Part shown: in pieces, positions 15,620-26,800 of the stretch
How the letters are laid out: the number at the start of each line of letters is the position of its first letter
How positions within the stretch are numbered: the first letter of the stretch is position 1
Assembly (NCBI GenBank): GCA_937885695.1
Contig: CALABP010000027.1
Coordinates: 1 to 56,308, forward strand
From: DTU089 sp002440045
GTDB taxonomy: Bacteria; Bacillota; Clostridia; Oscillospirales; Acutalibacteraceae
Reading direction: 5' to 3'
DNA: 56,308 bases
The notes under the pieces: generated by a model
Told to the model about the DNA's origin: nothing
The model's database searches: none
The model's input: the letters and a program-made list of their open reading frames with translations, nothing else
Program-made: the position numbers and the translations under genes

Positions 15620-18600
15620 TCATACTTTAATAAATTTTTTAAGTTTAAAAGAGTAAAGATACATTTCGTCAACCGAAACCTCTTCGCACTCACAAAAAGC
15701 GCTTTTATAAATTTCAAGCTGAGGCTTATACATATTGATAAATGCACTTTCGTCTGTTAAACCGTCTGTCTTATAGTCGATTATAACAGCTTTTTTATTT
15801 TCTGTAAAGGCGCAGTCAAGCTTGCCTTCAACAACGGTCATTTCGTTTTTTAAGTCCTCGGGAAAGTCGCCGCCGAAAAACCCGACGGGTCTTAAAACAG
15901 AAAATTTATATTCCTTATAAATTTTGTCGGCATTAAGAAGCCTTTTGCCGACGGGGCTTTCAAAGAACGCTTTAACAGCCGATTTGTCAATCACCTGCGC
16001 CTCGTCTTTTGTTACAACATCTTCTGAAACGAGCCTTTCTATTTCACTTTCGAGATTGGCGGCAGCGTTTTTAAAGTCGCACAGTTCAAAGAATTTGTGA
16101 ACCGCAGTCCCCTTTTTTGCACCGACAAGCCCGCCGCTTAAAAACTCGGGCTTTTTTTCTATGAAATATTCGCGGCTTAAAGCGGCGCTTTCCATTGACG
16201 ACGCCGTTCTTTTTGCAAGCACCGAAGAGAGCGCGTCATACGGATACTTATATTCAACGCGTTCTTTAATTCTTTCTAAAAGAGCCTCGTCATACTGTGC
16301 TAAAACCGCATTTTCTTCTTTTGCTTCGGCGGCTTCTTCTTTGTACTCTTCAAAAGAAAACGCAACCTTAAAATCAGACGGCAAAACCGTAACGGCGCCC
16401 ATACCGAGAAGCTTTCTCAGCTCATCGCAATCGCTGTGAAACGCGAAGCACGAAAGAATCCACTGCGCCGCCGACTGCGAGTTGAGTATATAATACGGGT
16501 CAAACGCTTCGCCTGTATTTTTTTCGGCTATCAAAGCGTGTGAAGCCTCATCAAGAATGCCCTTTGACATATTGTTATAAGTGCAAAAAAGCACAAGACG
16601 CTCACGCGCTCTGGTAAGCGCAACATAAAGTATTCTTAATTCCTCTGAAATTGTTCCGCGCTTTAAAGCCTTTTCACCTGCAAACGACGAAACCGTGTCG
16701 TACTGCGTGAATTTTTCGTCATCGCGTATTTTCATTCCGACGCCCGTTTCTTTTGAAACGGTAAGCGCGCCGTAGCAATCCGAAAGATTAAAGCGCGATG
16801 ACAAATTGCAAAGCAGGACAAACGGAAATTCAAGTCCCTTGCTTTTGTGAATTGACATAATTCTGACAGCAGAGCCCGAATGCACCGTCTGACTGCGTTT
16901 CAGCGAATTGTTTTCGCAAAGCGCATCAAGATAGCGAACAAAAGACGAAAGTCCGTTTCTGCCGCGCTCACAAAAGCTGTCGGCGGCAAAAACAATGCTT
17001 TTAAGAGCGGCCTCGCGCTCGTCGCCCCCGGGAAGAGAGCGGTAAATTTCGACAATAGCCGTATCGTCGACAATGAATTTCACAAAATCATTAACGGGAT
17101 ATGTTGCCGCAATATTTCTGTAAAGCCTGAGCTTTGAAAGAAAGCGCGCGGCTTTTTCGTTACTTTTTCCGTATTCGTTAAGGCAAAAATACAAATCGCG
17201 CTCGTTCCCCCGAAGGCGCATATTCGCCATATCGTCGGGCGTAAAGCCGAAAATCGGCGACATAAGCACGGTTGCAAGCGGAACATCAAGAAGCGGATTG
17301 CTTACGGTTTTAATCAGCGAAATTAAAAGCGAAACTTCTTTAGACTCCGAAACGGGCGCGTCGTTTTCGCAAAGCGCAGGTATGCCGAGCTTTTCAAGCT
17401 CCTTTGAATATACGGCGGCTTTGTTTTTTACGCTTCTTAAAAGAATACAAAAATCGCCGTATTCGCACGGTCTTTCGCCGCCTGTAGACTTATCGAAAAC
17501 AGTCTCTTTTCTTTCGACGGCGCTTTTTATGTATTCGGCCGCTTTTTTCGCTTCAAACTGCAGGGCATCGGCACTGCAAAGCGGCAATGCGCTCAAAAGA
17601 TGAAGCTCTGTATCCGGCGTTTCGTGCTCGGGGTAATAAGACGCGCCGAAATTAAGCCTTTCGCTTTCGTCATACGCTATATCGCCCGTTTTTTCCGACA
17701 TAAGCCTTGAAAAGATAAAATTCACGGCTTCGGTAATGCCTTTTCTGCTTCTGAAATTTGCGTTGAGCGCAATGCGAGAGCCTTTTTTTGTGCCGTCATA
17801 TTCAGAAAGCGACTTTTTCATATTAAGAAAAACTTCGGGGCTTGCAAGCCTGAAGCGGTAAATGCTCTGCTTGACGTCGCCGACGCAATAAAGATTTTTG
17901 TGTCTTCTTGAAACAGCTTCAAAAATTATGCTTTGAGCCTCGTTCGTATCCTGAAATTCGTCGATAAGAATTTCTTCGTATTTCAAGCTCAATTCACGCG
18001 CAAGCTCGGTTCTTTTGAAGCCTTTGCCGTCAAAAGCAACGAGCATATTTACGCACTTGTGCAAAATATCGTCAAACGAATAGCTGTTAAGCTTTTTCTT
18101 TTCGGCATCGACAAGAAGCGTAAGCGATTTTACAGCCGAAATAAGCGTTTTAACAACCGGGTAAAGAAGCCGGCAGTCTTTTTTGTGAGAAGCTTCATCG
18201 GGCAGCTCTTTCCCCGCAAGGCTTAAAATATCGCTTTTGCAGTCGTCAAACGTGCTTTTTACATAATTTTTTAAAATCGGGTCGGCTTTTTTGGCAGAAA
18301 GGCGCTCATCTGTAAAATAAAACGATGAAAGCGCGCTTGTAAGCCCGTTCCAATCGCGGTTTTGCGACAGTTCCTTTAAATAGACAAGTCTTTCTAAGGT
18401 ACTTTTTAATTTATTAACATAGCCCTCGTTAAAATCGCCCGTTCTGTCACATATCGTGACGGCATACGTCAATCTTTTTATGTAGAAAGAAAAAAGGTTT
18501 TCACAAGACTCAAACACAACACCCGCCCAAGGCGTAGAGCGAATATCTTTTTTGTGGTCAAAGCACGAGGAAACATTATCAAGCCACAAAAACGGGTCGG

Positions 18601-19153
18601 GATATGCTCTTGAAAAGCTGTAGAGTGTAAGAATTACATCGGTAAGCTTTGCGTCGTCACGCTCCGACAAAAACATTTTATTGAGCACCGAAAAACCGTC
18701 GTCGTTTTTTTCGTAAAGCTCTTCGGTTATTTTAAGCGCGGTCTTTCTTAAAAGCTCTTTTTCATCGGCTTCGTCAAGCATGGTGTAATCCTGAGAAACT
18801 TCGGCGAGATGAAAATTGTCGCGGACGAGCTTTGAGCAAAACGAGTCGATAGTGCAAATATCGGCAGTCGGCAAAAGCGTTAACTGTCTTTTTATGTATG
18901 CTCCGCCGCCGTTATTCTGAGCTTCTTTCAGCGCCGCCGTTATTCTTTCGCGCATTTCGCCCGCGGCGGCGCGCGTGAACGTTACGACAAGAATGCGCGA
19001 AACGTCGCACGGATTGTCGGGGTCGCAAAGAATTTCTTTAACACGCTCTGTCAAAACGGCGGTTTTGCCGGAGCCTGCGGCGGCAGTAACAAGAATCTGC
19101 TCCCCGCGGGCTTTTATGGCGTTATTTTGTTCTGCTGTCCACTTCGTTTTCAT
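15620..19153 (-). CDS. addA: ATP-dependent helicase/nuclease subunit A
   Basis: A 1177-residue UvrD-like helicase with a C-terminal RecB-family nuclease, the motor of AddAB that resects double-strand breaks up to Chi. Seen in order: Q-motif KWTAEQNNAI; Walker A LVTAAAGSGKTAVLTERV; ICTIDSFC; LIDEFQDTNEAQ (motif II); GDVKQSIYRFRLASP (III); MSIHKSKGLEFPFVLL (V); LYVALTRARERLVLF (VI); and nuclease motif AVIIDYKTDGLTDE near residue 1120. All key residues are present. The start at 19153 follows AGGGGGTG and overlaps the end of addB by 32 bases, so translation may depend on ribosomes leaving addB. That matters because addB carries a stop codon. Confidence 0.95.
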   Translation of the reverse strand: MKTKWTAEQNNAIKARGEQILVTAAAGSGKTAVLTERVKEILCDPDNPCDVSRILVVTFTRAAAGEMRERITAALKEAQNNGGGAYIKRQLTLLPTADICTIDSFCSKLVRDNFHLAEVSQDYTMLDEADEKELLRKTALKITEELYEKNDDGFSVLNKMFLSERDDAKLTDVILTLYSFSRAYPDPFLWLDNVSSCFDHKKDIRSTPWAGVVFESCENLFSFYIKRLTYAVTICDRTGDFNEGYVNKLKSTLERLVYLKELSQNRDWNGLTSALSSFYFTDERLSAKKADPILKNYVKSTFDDCKSDILSLAGKELPDEASHKKDCRLLYPVVKTLISAVKSLTLLVDAEKKKLNSYSFDDILHKCVNMLVAFDGKGFKRTELARELSLKYEEILIDEFQDTNEAQSIIFEAVSRRHKNLYCVGDVKQSIYRFRLASPEVFLNMKKSLSEYDGTKKGSRIALNANFRSRKGITEAVNFIFSRLMSEKTGDIAYDESERLNFGASYYPEHETPDTELHLLSALPLCSADALQFEAKKAAEYIKSAVERKETVFDKSTGGERPCEYGDFCILLRSVKNKAAVYSKELEKLGIPALCENDAPVSESKEVSLLISLIKTVSNPLLDVPLATVLMSPIFGFTPDDMANMRLRGNERDLYFCLNEYGKSNEKAARFLSKLRLYRNIAATYPVNDFVKFIVDDTAIVEIYRSLPGGDEREAALKSIVFAADSFCERGRNGLSSFVRYLDALCENNSLKRSQTVHSGSAVRIMSIHKSKGLEFPFVLLCNLSSRFNLSDCYGALTVSKETGVGMKIRDDEKFTQYDTVSSFAGEKALKRGTISEELRILYVALTRARERLVLFCTYNNMSKGILDEASHALIAEKNTGEAFDPYYILNSQSAAQWILSCFAFHSDCDELRKLLGMGAVTVLPSDFKVAFSFEEYKEEAAEAKEENAVLAQYDEALLERIKERVEYKYPYDALSSVLAKRTASSMESAALSREYFIEKKPEFLSGGLVGAKKGTAVHKFFELCDFKNAAANLESEIERLVSEDVVTKDEAQVIDKSAVKAFFESPVGKRLLNADKIYKEYKFSVLRPVGFFGGDFPEDLKNEMTVVEGKLDCAFTENKKAVIIDYKTDGLTDESAFINMYKPQLEIYKSAFCECEEVSVDEMYLYSFKLKKFIKV

Positions 19154-22100
19154 CACCCCCTGTTTTGTCAAGATATTTTAAAGCCTCCGTATGCGTCAAG
19201 GCGGAAATTTCGCGAACCGAATCGCCCTCTTCCCTGCCGCAGACGCTTTTATAGTCGCAATAACTGCAAGGAACAGATGCCTTGTAAGAGCTTGGCAGAG
19301 CCTCGACATTTCCGTTGTGAAGATTATCGCCCATAGCTTTGATTTCGCGCTCAATTACACCTTCAAGCGTTTTAAACTGCGAAAGCGAATAGCAGCTGCC
19401 GCTTATGGCGCCGTCTTTTTTATATTTTGCGGGCAAATAGTCGGGATTTTCTTCGGCGCCCATTCCGTTAAGAACAACGGGACTTTCAAGAATCATTCCC
19501 GAAAGCTTGCCCGAATTTCTTTTTTGAGCGGCAACGGCTTCACTGCTCGGCGAACGCCTTGAAAGATATGAGTCTATCCCTATTCGCGACGGCAAATAAA
19601 GCACGCCCGCGGGAATAACGCTTCCGTAACGCTCTGTACCCGTTTTTAAAATTGCGCTTAAATAAAGCATCATCTGAATATTAAGCCCGCCGAAAAGCTG
19701 AGCCAATTCAAACTTTTTTTTGCCCGTTTTATAGTCTATTACGCGGGCGTATTTAAGCCCGTCTTTTTCCATAAGGTCAACGCGGTCTACAGAGCCGATA
19801 ATTTCGGCTGTGCCGTTTTCAAGCGAGAGCTTATATGACGGAATGTCGCTCCCGATGCCAAGCTCAAAATCAACGGGCTTGAACGCAGAAGCAGAAAACT
19901 CGTTTTTAAGTCTGTCGAGTATTGCCGAAACGGTGTCTATAAGCCGTTCGTAAAGGAACATAAAGCGCTTTGATTTGTCGGCTTTGCCGCCGAGCTTTTC
20001 TTCGATATACTTTTGCAGAATTTTTGATGAAAATTCGCGAAGCTCTTTATCGGAGGCTGATTTAAGCCCCTCTGAACCGTAGGTTTTTAAAACGTTTTCA
20101 AGAAGCAAATGCACAAGCGTTCCGCTTTGGCGCGGGTCAAACTCCGCCGCTTCAAGCGGTTTTAAATCCAAACCGTAACGGCAGAAATATTTGAACGGGC
20201 ATTTGTAATATTCTTCAACCTTACTTGCCGAAATGCGTATATCCTTTTTAAAAAGACTTGTTGAAAGCTCTGTATTTTCAATCTTATAAGGCGCGTGTGA
20301 AACGAGCCTGTTAACAGAAAGAAGCTTTCCCCTGTATTCGGGCTTTAAAGAAAAATACTTAAGAAGCGTTTCGCGCTCGCACGAATTAACGGGATAAAGC
20401 GCGGCAAGCTCTCTGAAAGCCGAAGCTTCGCTTTCAATGCGCTCTTCGGGCGAAAGCTTTTCAAAAGCTACGCATTCAACGCCCGGCAAAAGCTCTTTTA
20501 TTTCGGCAACAAGGGGCGACGCGTCTGTTTCGCCGCTTTCGGACTGCGTTTTGTATGACAAAAATAACTTTTCGCTTCCCGCAGTAAGCGCGCAGTAAAC
20601 AATAAAACGCTCCTCTTTTGCCGCATATTCAAACGGCGGTTTTAAAAGTATGCCGTTTTCATAAAGCACGCATCTGTCGCGCTCGGTCAAAAGTCCGTTT
20701 TGTACGCTTACAAGCGGAAATTCATCGCGGTTGACGCCGACAAGAAATGCCGCTTTTATACCGCTTGTTCTTATTCTGTCGGCACTGCCGACCGTAACTT
20801 CGTCAATTCCCTGCGGAATTTCACCTGTTTCACGACAGGAAACGAGCGTGTCAAAATACTCATACCACTGCTTTAAGCCGATATTTTCATTTCCGCAAAG
20901 CTTTGAAAGGTCGTCGAGTATACCGATAAGCTGTTCAAGAGATTCTTTAAGGCGCGCCGCCTCCTGCACAAGTCCCTCGTTTTCAAGGCTTAAGCTCAAA
21001 TCAAAAAGGCGCTCTGGCACATTAAGCTTTGAAAGGAAGTTAAAGAACTCGCGGCTTATAGAGTCGCCGTTTGTATTTTCACATGCGTTTTTAAGATTTA
21101 AAAGCGGAATTATCGCGCGTTTTCTGTAACCGTTAAGCTCTTGAAGCTCTTTTTGCGATTTTTCCGTTGGTGCGTTGCCGAAGCCGCGCGGGTCCATTTT
21201 AAAATCGGAAATCCAGCCGTTTTTTCCTATATCCCAAACAAGCGCATATTTTTCAAGCGCGGCGCTTTCACCGAACGAAAGCGGCGAAAGTGCGGATTTT
21301 ATATAGCGCATTATGTTTTCCTGTGAAAACGAGTCGGTCAGGCAGTCGAGCACCGCTTTTGAAAATACAAACAAAAGCTCTGACGAAAGCGGCCTTTTGC
21401 TGTCGTTAAACACAGGTATGCCGTATTCAAGAAGCGTGTTTATAAGCTCTCTTTTGTAGCTTCCCGCCGTTCTTTCGATAATAACAATATCGCGGCAACG
21501 GTACTTTCCGCTTCTTAAAAGCTTTTTAATTTCCGAAGCGACTGCGCGGCACTCTGAAGTTTTGTCGCCGCATTCGAGTATTTTAACCGCAGAGTCGCGC
21601 GAAGAGGTGCTTTTTTCTGTATTTGTATATATGTTTTTTTCAATATAAGAAATGTCGCCCGAGTACCTGTCGCCCTCAATCAAAAGAGGACGGCCGACAG
21701 CTGCGCCGAGCTCTTTTGAAGCCGCAGCAATTCTGTTTTCAAAGTCGGTCATAAACGAAAAAGGACCGTCGGCAGCAGGCTCGTTTTCGGTGCAAAGAGT
21801 GACGTAAATATCTTTTGCGCAAGCCGAAGCGATTGCAATGCAGTCAAGCTCGGGCTTTGAAAAGGAGCGGAACGAATCGACAAAAACCGTTCTGCCCTTA
21901 AAAAACGAATTTTCACGCGAAATTTCGTTAAAATATTTAAGAGCGTTTGTGTCGTCAAAATTGCTTTGGGCAAAAATCGCTTCATAAAGCGTGTTTATTG
22001 TCAAAAGCTCGGAAAGCTTTTCTTTTAAAAGTCCGTCGGGAGCGTTTTTTACAAACTCCTCTACGCCATCTCTGCCCGAAAGGCACAAATCAAGCTAATT

Positions 22101-22472
22101 GTGAAACTCGATAAGACTTTTTAAAGAAGACGGCGTGTTTTTAAAATTGCCGAAAATATTCAGCCTACCCTCTGCCGCCGTGAGCGCTTTTTTCATAAGA
22201 ACGGCTCTTATACCGTCATCGGCAGGCGTTTTTTTGTTTGAGGGAATTTTTTGAAGCTCTGTTCTTGCAAGCCTTGAAAAGCTTGTTACTTCAACATTTT
22301 TTGCACGTTTTGCGCCGAAACGCACCAAAAGCTCGCGCTCGGTCACAAACGAAAACTGCTCGGGCACTAAAAAAAGCGGTTTTTCGTCGCCGCAATTAAG
22401 GCGGGCTTCAATAAGATTAAACAAAAATTCGGTCTTGCCGCTTCCCGCTCTGCCGCGAATTATGTTAAGCAT
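19122..22472 (-). pseudogene. addB: AddB, helicase/nuclease subunit B, interrupted by in-frame TAG
   Basis: Two open segments in the same frame together encode one AddB of about 1116 residues. N-terminal part 22095-22472 (125 codons) has Walker A RGRAGSGKTEFLFN and LVPEQFSFVTERELL. It ends ...SLIEFHN-TAG. The frame continues at once with LDLCLSGRDGVEEF to the normal end at 19122. The C-terminal part has the nuclease motif ARVIDYKTGKKKFEL and the Fe-S cluster cysteines (YYKCPFKYFCRYG and CSYCDYKSVC). There is no frameshift and no deletion. The amber is at codon 126 (22095-22097). The 3' piece lacks a convincing ribosome binding site (only TTG 22088). Readings: inactivating point mutation, sequencing error, or amber suppression. 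AddA alone is not expected to work normally. Confidence 0.85.
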
Positions 22473-22534
22473 ACAAACCCTCCTTTAAATTTTTAATATA
22501 TTTTTTAATATTTTCTTCAGTTTACCATAAATCC

Positions 22535-22679
22535 GCCGGTGCCAACCGGCGCGGCGGTACGCCGTCTTTTGCCGTAAGGCAAAAGGATTGTATGATACAA
22601 TGTTCTCAACCTTGCAGCTTTGCTGCAAGCCGTGCGCAAGCACGGAAAATTTGCGAAACGCAAATTTTACAGTTGGGAA
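22535..22679. repeat. Cluster of seven consecutive perfect hairpins
   Basis: Back-to-back inverted repeats: GCCGGT/ACCGGC (22535-22550), CGGCG/CGCCG (22552-22564), CTTTTGCC/GGCAAAAG (22566-22585), ATTGTAT/ATACAAT (22587-22601), CTTGCAGC/GCTGCAAG (22611-22629), CCGTGC-GCAA-GCACGG (22630-22645) and AAAATTTGCG/CGCAAATTTT (22646-22668). TTCTCAAC (22603-22610) pairs with GTTGGGAA (22672-22679, one G-U), enclosing the last three as a multi-branch junction. It lies between divergent addB and DUF378, in a 338-bp gap with no gene. Confidence 0.85.
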
Positions 22680-22810
22680 TATTATACCACAAAACAAATT
22701 AAATTAAAACATATTTCGCATTCGGCACTCGGGGAAATAAGAATATGCACAAAAAAACAGCGAATAATATTCGCAGGGATTTATTCTTCCCCCGAAAGGA
22801 GCTGATTTTA

Positions 22811-23035
22811 ATGTGGGATAAAATAGCGCTGATACTCGTTACTATAGGTGCTCTTAACTGGGGCGCGATAGGTCTTTTTAAATTTGACATTGTGGCGTGG
22901 ATTTTCGGCGGTCAGGCGGCAACGGTTTCAAGAATAATTTATGTTCTTGTCGCACTTGCCGGTATATGGTGTATTTCTTTTCTTTTCAGAGAAGACGTTC
23001 TCGCAGAGCATTCCGAGCAGCACAGCGAAAACTGA
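22811..23035 (+). CDS. DUF378 family small membrane protein
   Basis: A 74-residue protein with two hydrophobic helices (KIALILVTIGALNWGAIGLF, residues 4-23; and VSRIIYVLVALAGIWCISFLF, written as VSRIIYVLVALAG then IWCISFLF, about 40-60). The motif GALNWGAIGLF is the DUF378 signature. Function unknown; members are common in Firmicutes, and some are stress related. The start is ATG 22811, with AAAGGAG 10-16 bases upstream. Monocistronic, ending at a terminator shared with greA. Confidence 0.88.
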   Translation: MWDKIALILVTIGALNWGAIGLFKFDIVAWIFGGQAATVSRIIYVLVALAGIWCISFLFREDVLAEHSEQHSEN

Positions 23036-23065
23036 TTTCGAAACAGTCGAATAAAATAAGAAGTG

Positions 23066-23101
23066 AAAAAGTCTGCTTGTCAAAAGGCAAACAGACTTTT
23101 T
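23066..23101. terminator. Bidirectional terminator between DUF378 and greA
   Basis: AAAAAGTCTG (23066-23075) and CAGACTTTTT (23092-23101) form a 10-bp stem with T-runs both ways between convergent genes. Confidence 0.85.
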
Positions 23102-23109
23102 AATTTGTT

Positions 23110-23586
23110 TTATTTCTGCTCCACGTCGATTTCGGTTATTTTGTAAACCGTTGTGCCGCGGGGAGCTTCAACGGTAACTTTGTCGCCGAGCTTGTGACCC
23201 AAAAGCGCTTTGCCGACGGGCGATTCGTCCGAAATGCTGCCCTCGTCCGGGTTTGCCTGCGCAAAACCGGTGATTTTGAATTTAAGCTCCGAAGCGCCGC
23301 GGGTTGCTTCTTTTATTGTAACGATTGAGCCGAGGTGAACAACCTCTGTGCTGCTGTCGTCCTCCATAATTTTGGCATTTGCAATTATTGCTTCAATCTC
23401 GTTAATTTCGGCTTCAAGCTTTGCCTGGTCTGACTTTGCCTCGTCATATTCGCTGTTTTCGGAAAGGTCGCCGAAAGAACGCGCAACTTTAAGCTTTTCG
23501 GCAGCTTCCTTTCTGCCGACGGATTTAAGATGCTCAAGCTTTTTTAACAAATCCTGATAGCCTTCATGAGTCAATACGGTTTCCAT
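23110..23586 (-). CDS. greA: Transcription elongation factor GreA
   Basis: A 158-residue protein of normal GreA length. The N-terminal coiled coil (residues 1-75) carries the acidic tip ARSFGDLSENSEYDEAK, with the two catalytic acidic residues that reach the RNA polymerase active site and stimulate RNA cleavage in backtracked complexes. The C-terminal domain has SDESPVGKALLGHKLGDKV. AGGAGG lies upstream of the ATG. Monocistronic. Confidence 0.97.
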   Translation of the reverse strand: METVLTHEGYQDLLKKLEHLKSVGRKEAAEKLKVARSFGDLSENSEYDEAKSDQAKLEAEINEIEAIIANAKIMEDDSSTEVVHLGSIVTIKEATRGASELKFKITGFAQANPDEGSISDESPVGKALLGHKLGDKVTVEAPRGTTVYKITEIDVEQK

Positions 23587-23773
23587 AGAAAGTCCTCCTG
23601 TATTTTTGCAAATGAAAAATAGTAAACTCTGAATTTTTTACTGATATATTATACAAACATAAACCGAAATTGTCAAGCACAGAAAAGGCGATTCCCAAAA
23701 AAGCAAACTGAAAACAATTCGGAAAAAGTGCACAGAATTTCCGAATTGGCACTGTCCAAATCGGAAACGACTA

Positions 23774-23802
23774 TTGTAATACGTTTTATTAAAATGTAAA
23801 AT
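23774..23802 (+). promoter_or_regulatory. Predicted promoter of LRR surface protein
   Basis: TTGTAA (23774-23779), 17 bases, TAAAAT (23797-23802). Just downstream is an inverted repeat, AATATACTT/AAGTATATT, around 23800-23822, that would lie at the transcript start. Confidence 0.55.
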
Positions 23803-23854
23803 ATACTTAAATAAGTATATTCATATATGCAATTATAAAACGGAGAGGTTAATT

Positions 23855-26800
23855 ATGAAAAACAAAAAGCGCTCTTTCAGATTATTGACCGTCGCTCTTT
23901 GCATTCTTATGCTTTTCAGCGTTGTTCCCTTAACCGCGTTTGCCGCGACATATTCGGGCACCTGCGGCGACTGGGGCGACAACATAGCATGGGAACTGGA
24001 CGAAGAGGGCGTTCTCACTCTTAAAGGCTCGGGCGATATGGCATCATATTCCTACAGCGGCGAAATACCGTGGAACGAGCTTGGCGTTGCAAACAGCATT
24101 AAATCAATAATTGTAGGCGAAGGCATCACTTCAATCGGTGACTATGCATTTTATTATTGCAAAAACGCCGCAAGTGTAAGTCTCCCTTCAACGCTTAAAA
24201 AAATCGGCGCTTATTCTTTTAATTCCACAGGACTTACAGAGGTCACAATACCCGAGAGCGTTACCGAGATTTCTCAAAATGCATTTTCATATGCCGACAA
24301 GCTTATAAAAGTTACGCTTCCCTCGTCATTGACAAAATTAGAAAATTCGGTTTTCAGCGGATGCTCTTCCCTTACAACTGTAAATATTCCCGAAAGCCTT
24401 ACGTCTGTGGGTTCTTATGCATTCTCGGGCACTGCGATTGAGTCGATTGTTCTGCCCGAAACCGTTACAGAACTCGGCGACGGCGCGTTCAGCCGTTGTA
24501 CAAAGCTCACTTCAGTCAATATCCCCGACGGCATTACGGAAATAGGAATGTTCACTTTCAGCGATTGTAAAGCACTTACATCACTGCATATTCCCGCAAG
24601 CGTAGAAAAAATGTATGCCTATGTTTTTGAAGGCTGCTTTTCGCTTAAAACGCTTACCGTAGACGAAGAAAATCAATATTTCAAATCGGTTGACGATGTC
24701 ATTTATAATAAGGATATGACAACGCTTATACTCTATGCACCGAAAAAAGAGTGCACAGCTTTTGATGTTCCGTCTACCGTAAAAATAATAGACAGCTACG
24801 CCTTCCAAAGCGCAGGCTTAAAAACCGTTACTCTTCCCGATGAATTGAACGAAATAGGCTACGCAGCATTTATCAAATCTTCTGTAGAAAGCATTAAAAT
24901 ACCCGCTTCTGTTACAAAGCTCGGAAGTCTTGTTTTTTCAAAATGCAATTCACTTACTTCGGTTGTTTTTGAGGACGGCATAACAATTAAAGAAATTCCC
25001 TATTCCGCATTTTCGTCTTCAAGCGCTCTCGAAAGTATTGAAATCCCGAAATCTGTGGAAGTAATTGAAAGCGTAGCTTTTTCATACTGCACAAATCTAA
25101 AAAACGTTTCGATATCCGATAAAATAACGAAGGTAGGAAACGACGCTTTTAGAAACACCGCTCTTTTAAAATCAATGTCATATTCAAACGGCGTTAAATA
25201 CCTTGACGGCTGGGCGGTGGATTTAAAATACGGTGTTGAAAACATCACAATAAAGGAAGGCACAAAAGGTCTTGCCGACGGATTTTTCAACTTTGACAGC
25301 GTCATCAAAACAATCTCGCTCCCCGCATCGCTTCAATATGTAGGCGAACAGAGTTTTTTAAGCTCCGAAAACATCATTTCGGTTACGGTTGCCGATAATA
25401 ATAATTACTATTCTTCTCTTGACGGCATACTCTACAATAAAGAAAAAACCGAGCTTATTTATTACCCGAAGGGAAAAACCGACGAAAGCTTTACAGTACC
25501 GGAGACCGTAAAGGTCATTTATGATTGCGCGTTTTATCAGTCTTCGGTCAAGAACGTAATTCTTCCCGAGGGGCTCGAAAAAATAGGCAATTCTGCATTT
25601 TGGTCGAACAAAGCTCTTGAAAGTATTAACTTCCCGAGCACACTTCTCGATGTGGGCGACAATGCGTTTGAATACTGCTCTGTACTTGACGGCATAGCGC
25701 TCCCGGACGGCATAACTCACATAGGTGTCAGCGCTTTTTACAATACAAAATATTATGATGACCGAAATAATTGGACCGGCTACGGCAATGTTCTCATCAA
25801 TAACGGCTGGCTCCTTCAAATGTACACGGATTCTCTTGCTTCAACAACTCTTACAATAGCAGAAGGCATTAAAGGGCTTGCCGATAACGTGTTCACTTAT
25901 ACCAATATTAACCAATTTACTGCTATATCCCTTCCGAAGAGCTTAAAATATGTCGGCGAAAGTGCGTTGCAATCTCTTTATCTTGCAACAGACATATACT
26001 ATGCTTCTTCAAAAGATGATTTTGAAAAAATAGAAATAGGTAATCGCAACACAGTGTTTGATACTGCAACGCTACACTACACAACCATTATTGATGTTAT
26101 AGAAATAAGCAATGCAACGTTAAGCTTTAAATCGGGCGACACACCTGTTTTCACCGGAACGGTTCCCGAAAACGCGCCGTATTACATCGAACACGAGGGC
26201 TGGGACGGCTCCGACGGCACAGGCTACACCTCGTCTGATTATTGGAACAGCCGCTATGACGGCACCGAAGGCAGCTTCGGAACGCTTATGACGGGGTTTA
26301 AAGACGGTGTAACATATGATTACCATATTTATATCAAGCTTACCGAAGATGGTTACAATGAAGGCTATCGCTTTGATAAAGACGTAACAAAGCTTAAATT
26401 AAACGGCAGAATTATTGACCTTCCCGCCGACAGCATCGGCATAGACGATACCCCATATAACGACACGGCGTGGTTCAGTAACGTTTTGATTACCACAACG
26501 GACCTTGGAAAAGTCACCGACGGCGACGTTAAAGTCAGACGCAACAGACAAAACACCGCAAAATACGACCTTGGCTTCACGGGCGAATTTAAAAAAGCTG
26601 ATTTCGATGTTAAATTCAACGAGAACGGCCGCTCCGAAAACCTTATGAACGTAGGCGTTTCGGTCACGATTAACGGCAAAACACTTGAATTTGAAGACCG
26701 CTTTGTATACGTTGATTCAGACGGTAACTATAAATTCAGAGCAGTGCTTGCGGGTCTTGAGGACAGTATGTTAAACACCGAAATAAGCGTTAGAATGTTT

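Noticed and set aside
22095..22097. Genome-wide reassignment of TAG to a sense codon
   Set aside because: spoIVA ends at a TAG exactly where the family C terminus is expected, and no other gene has an internal TAG.
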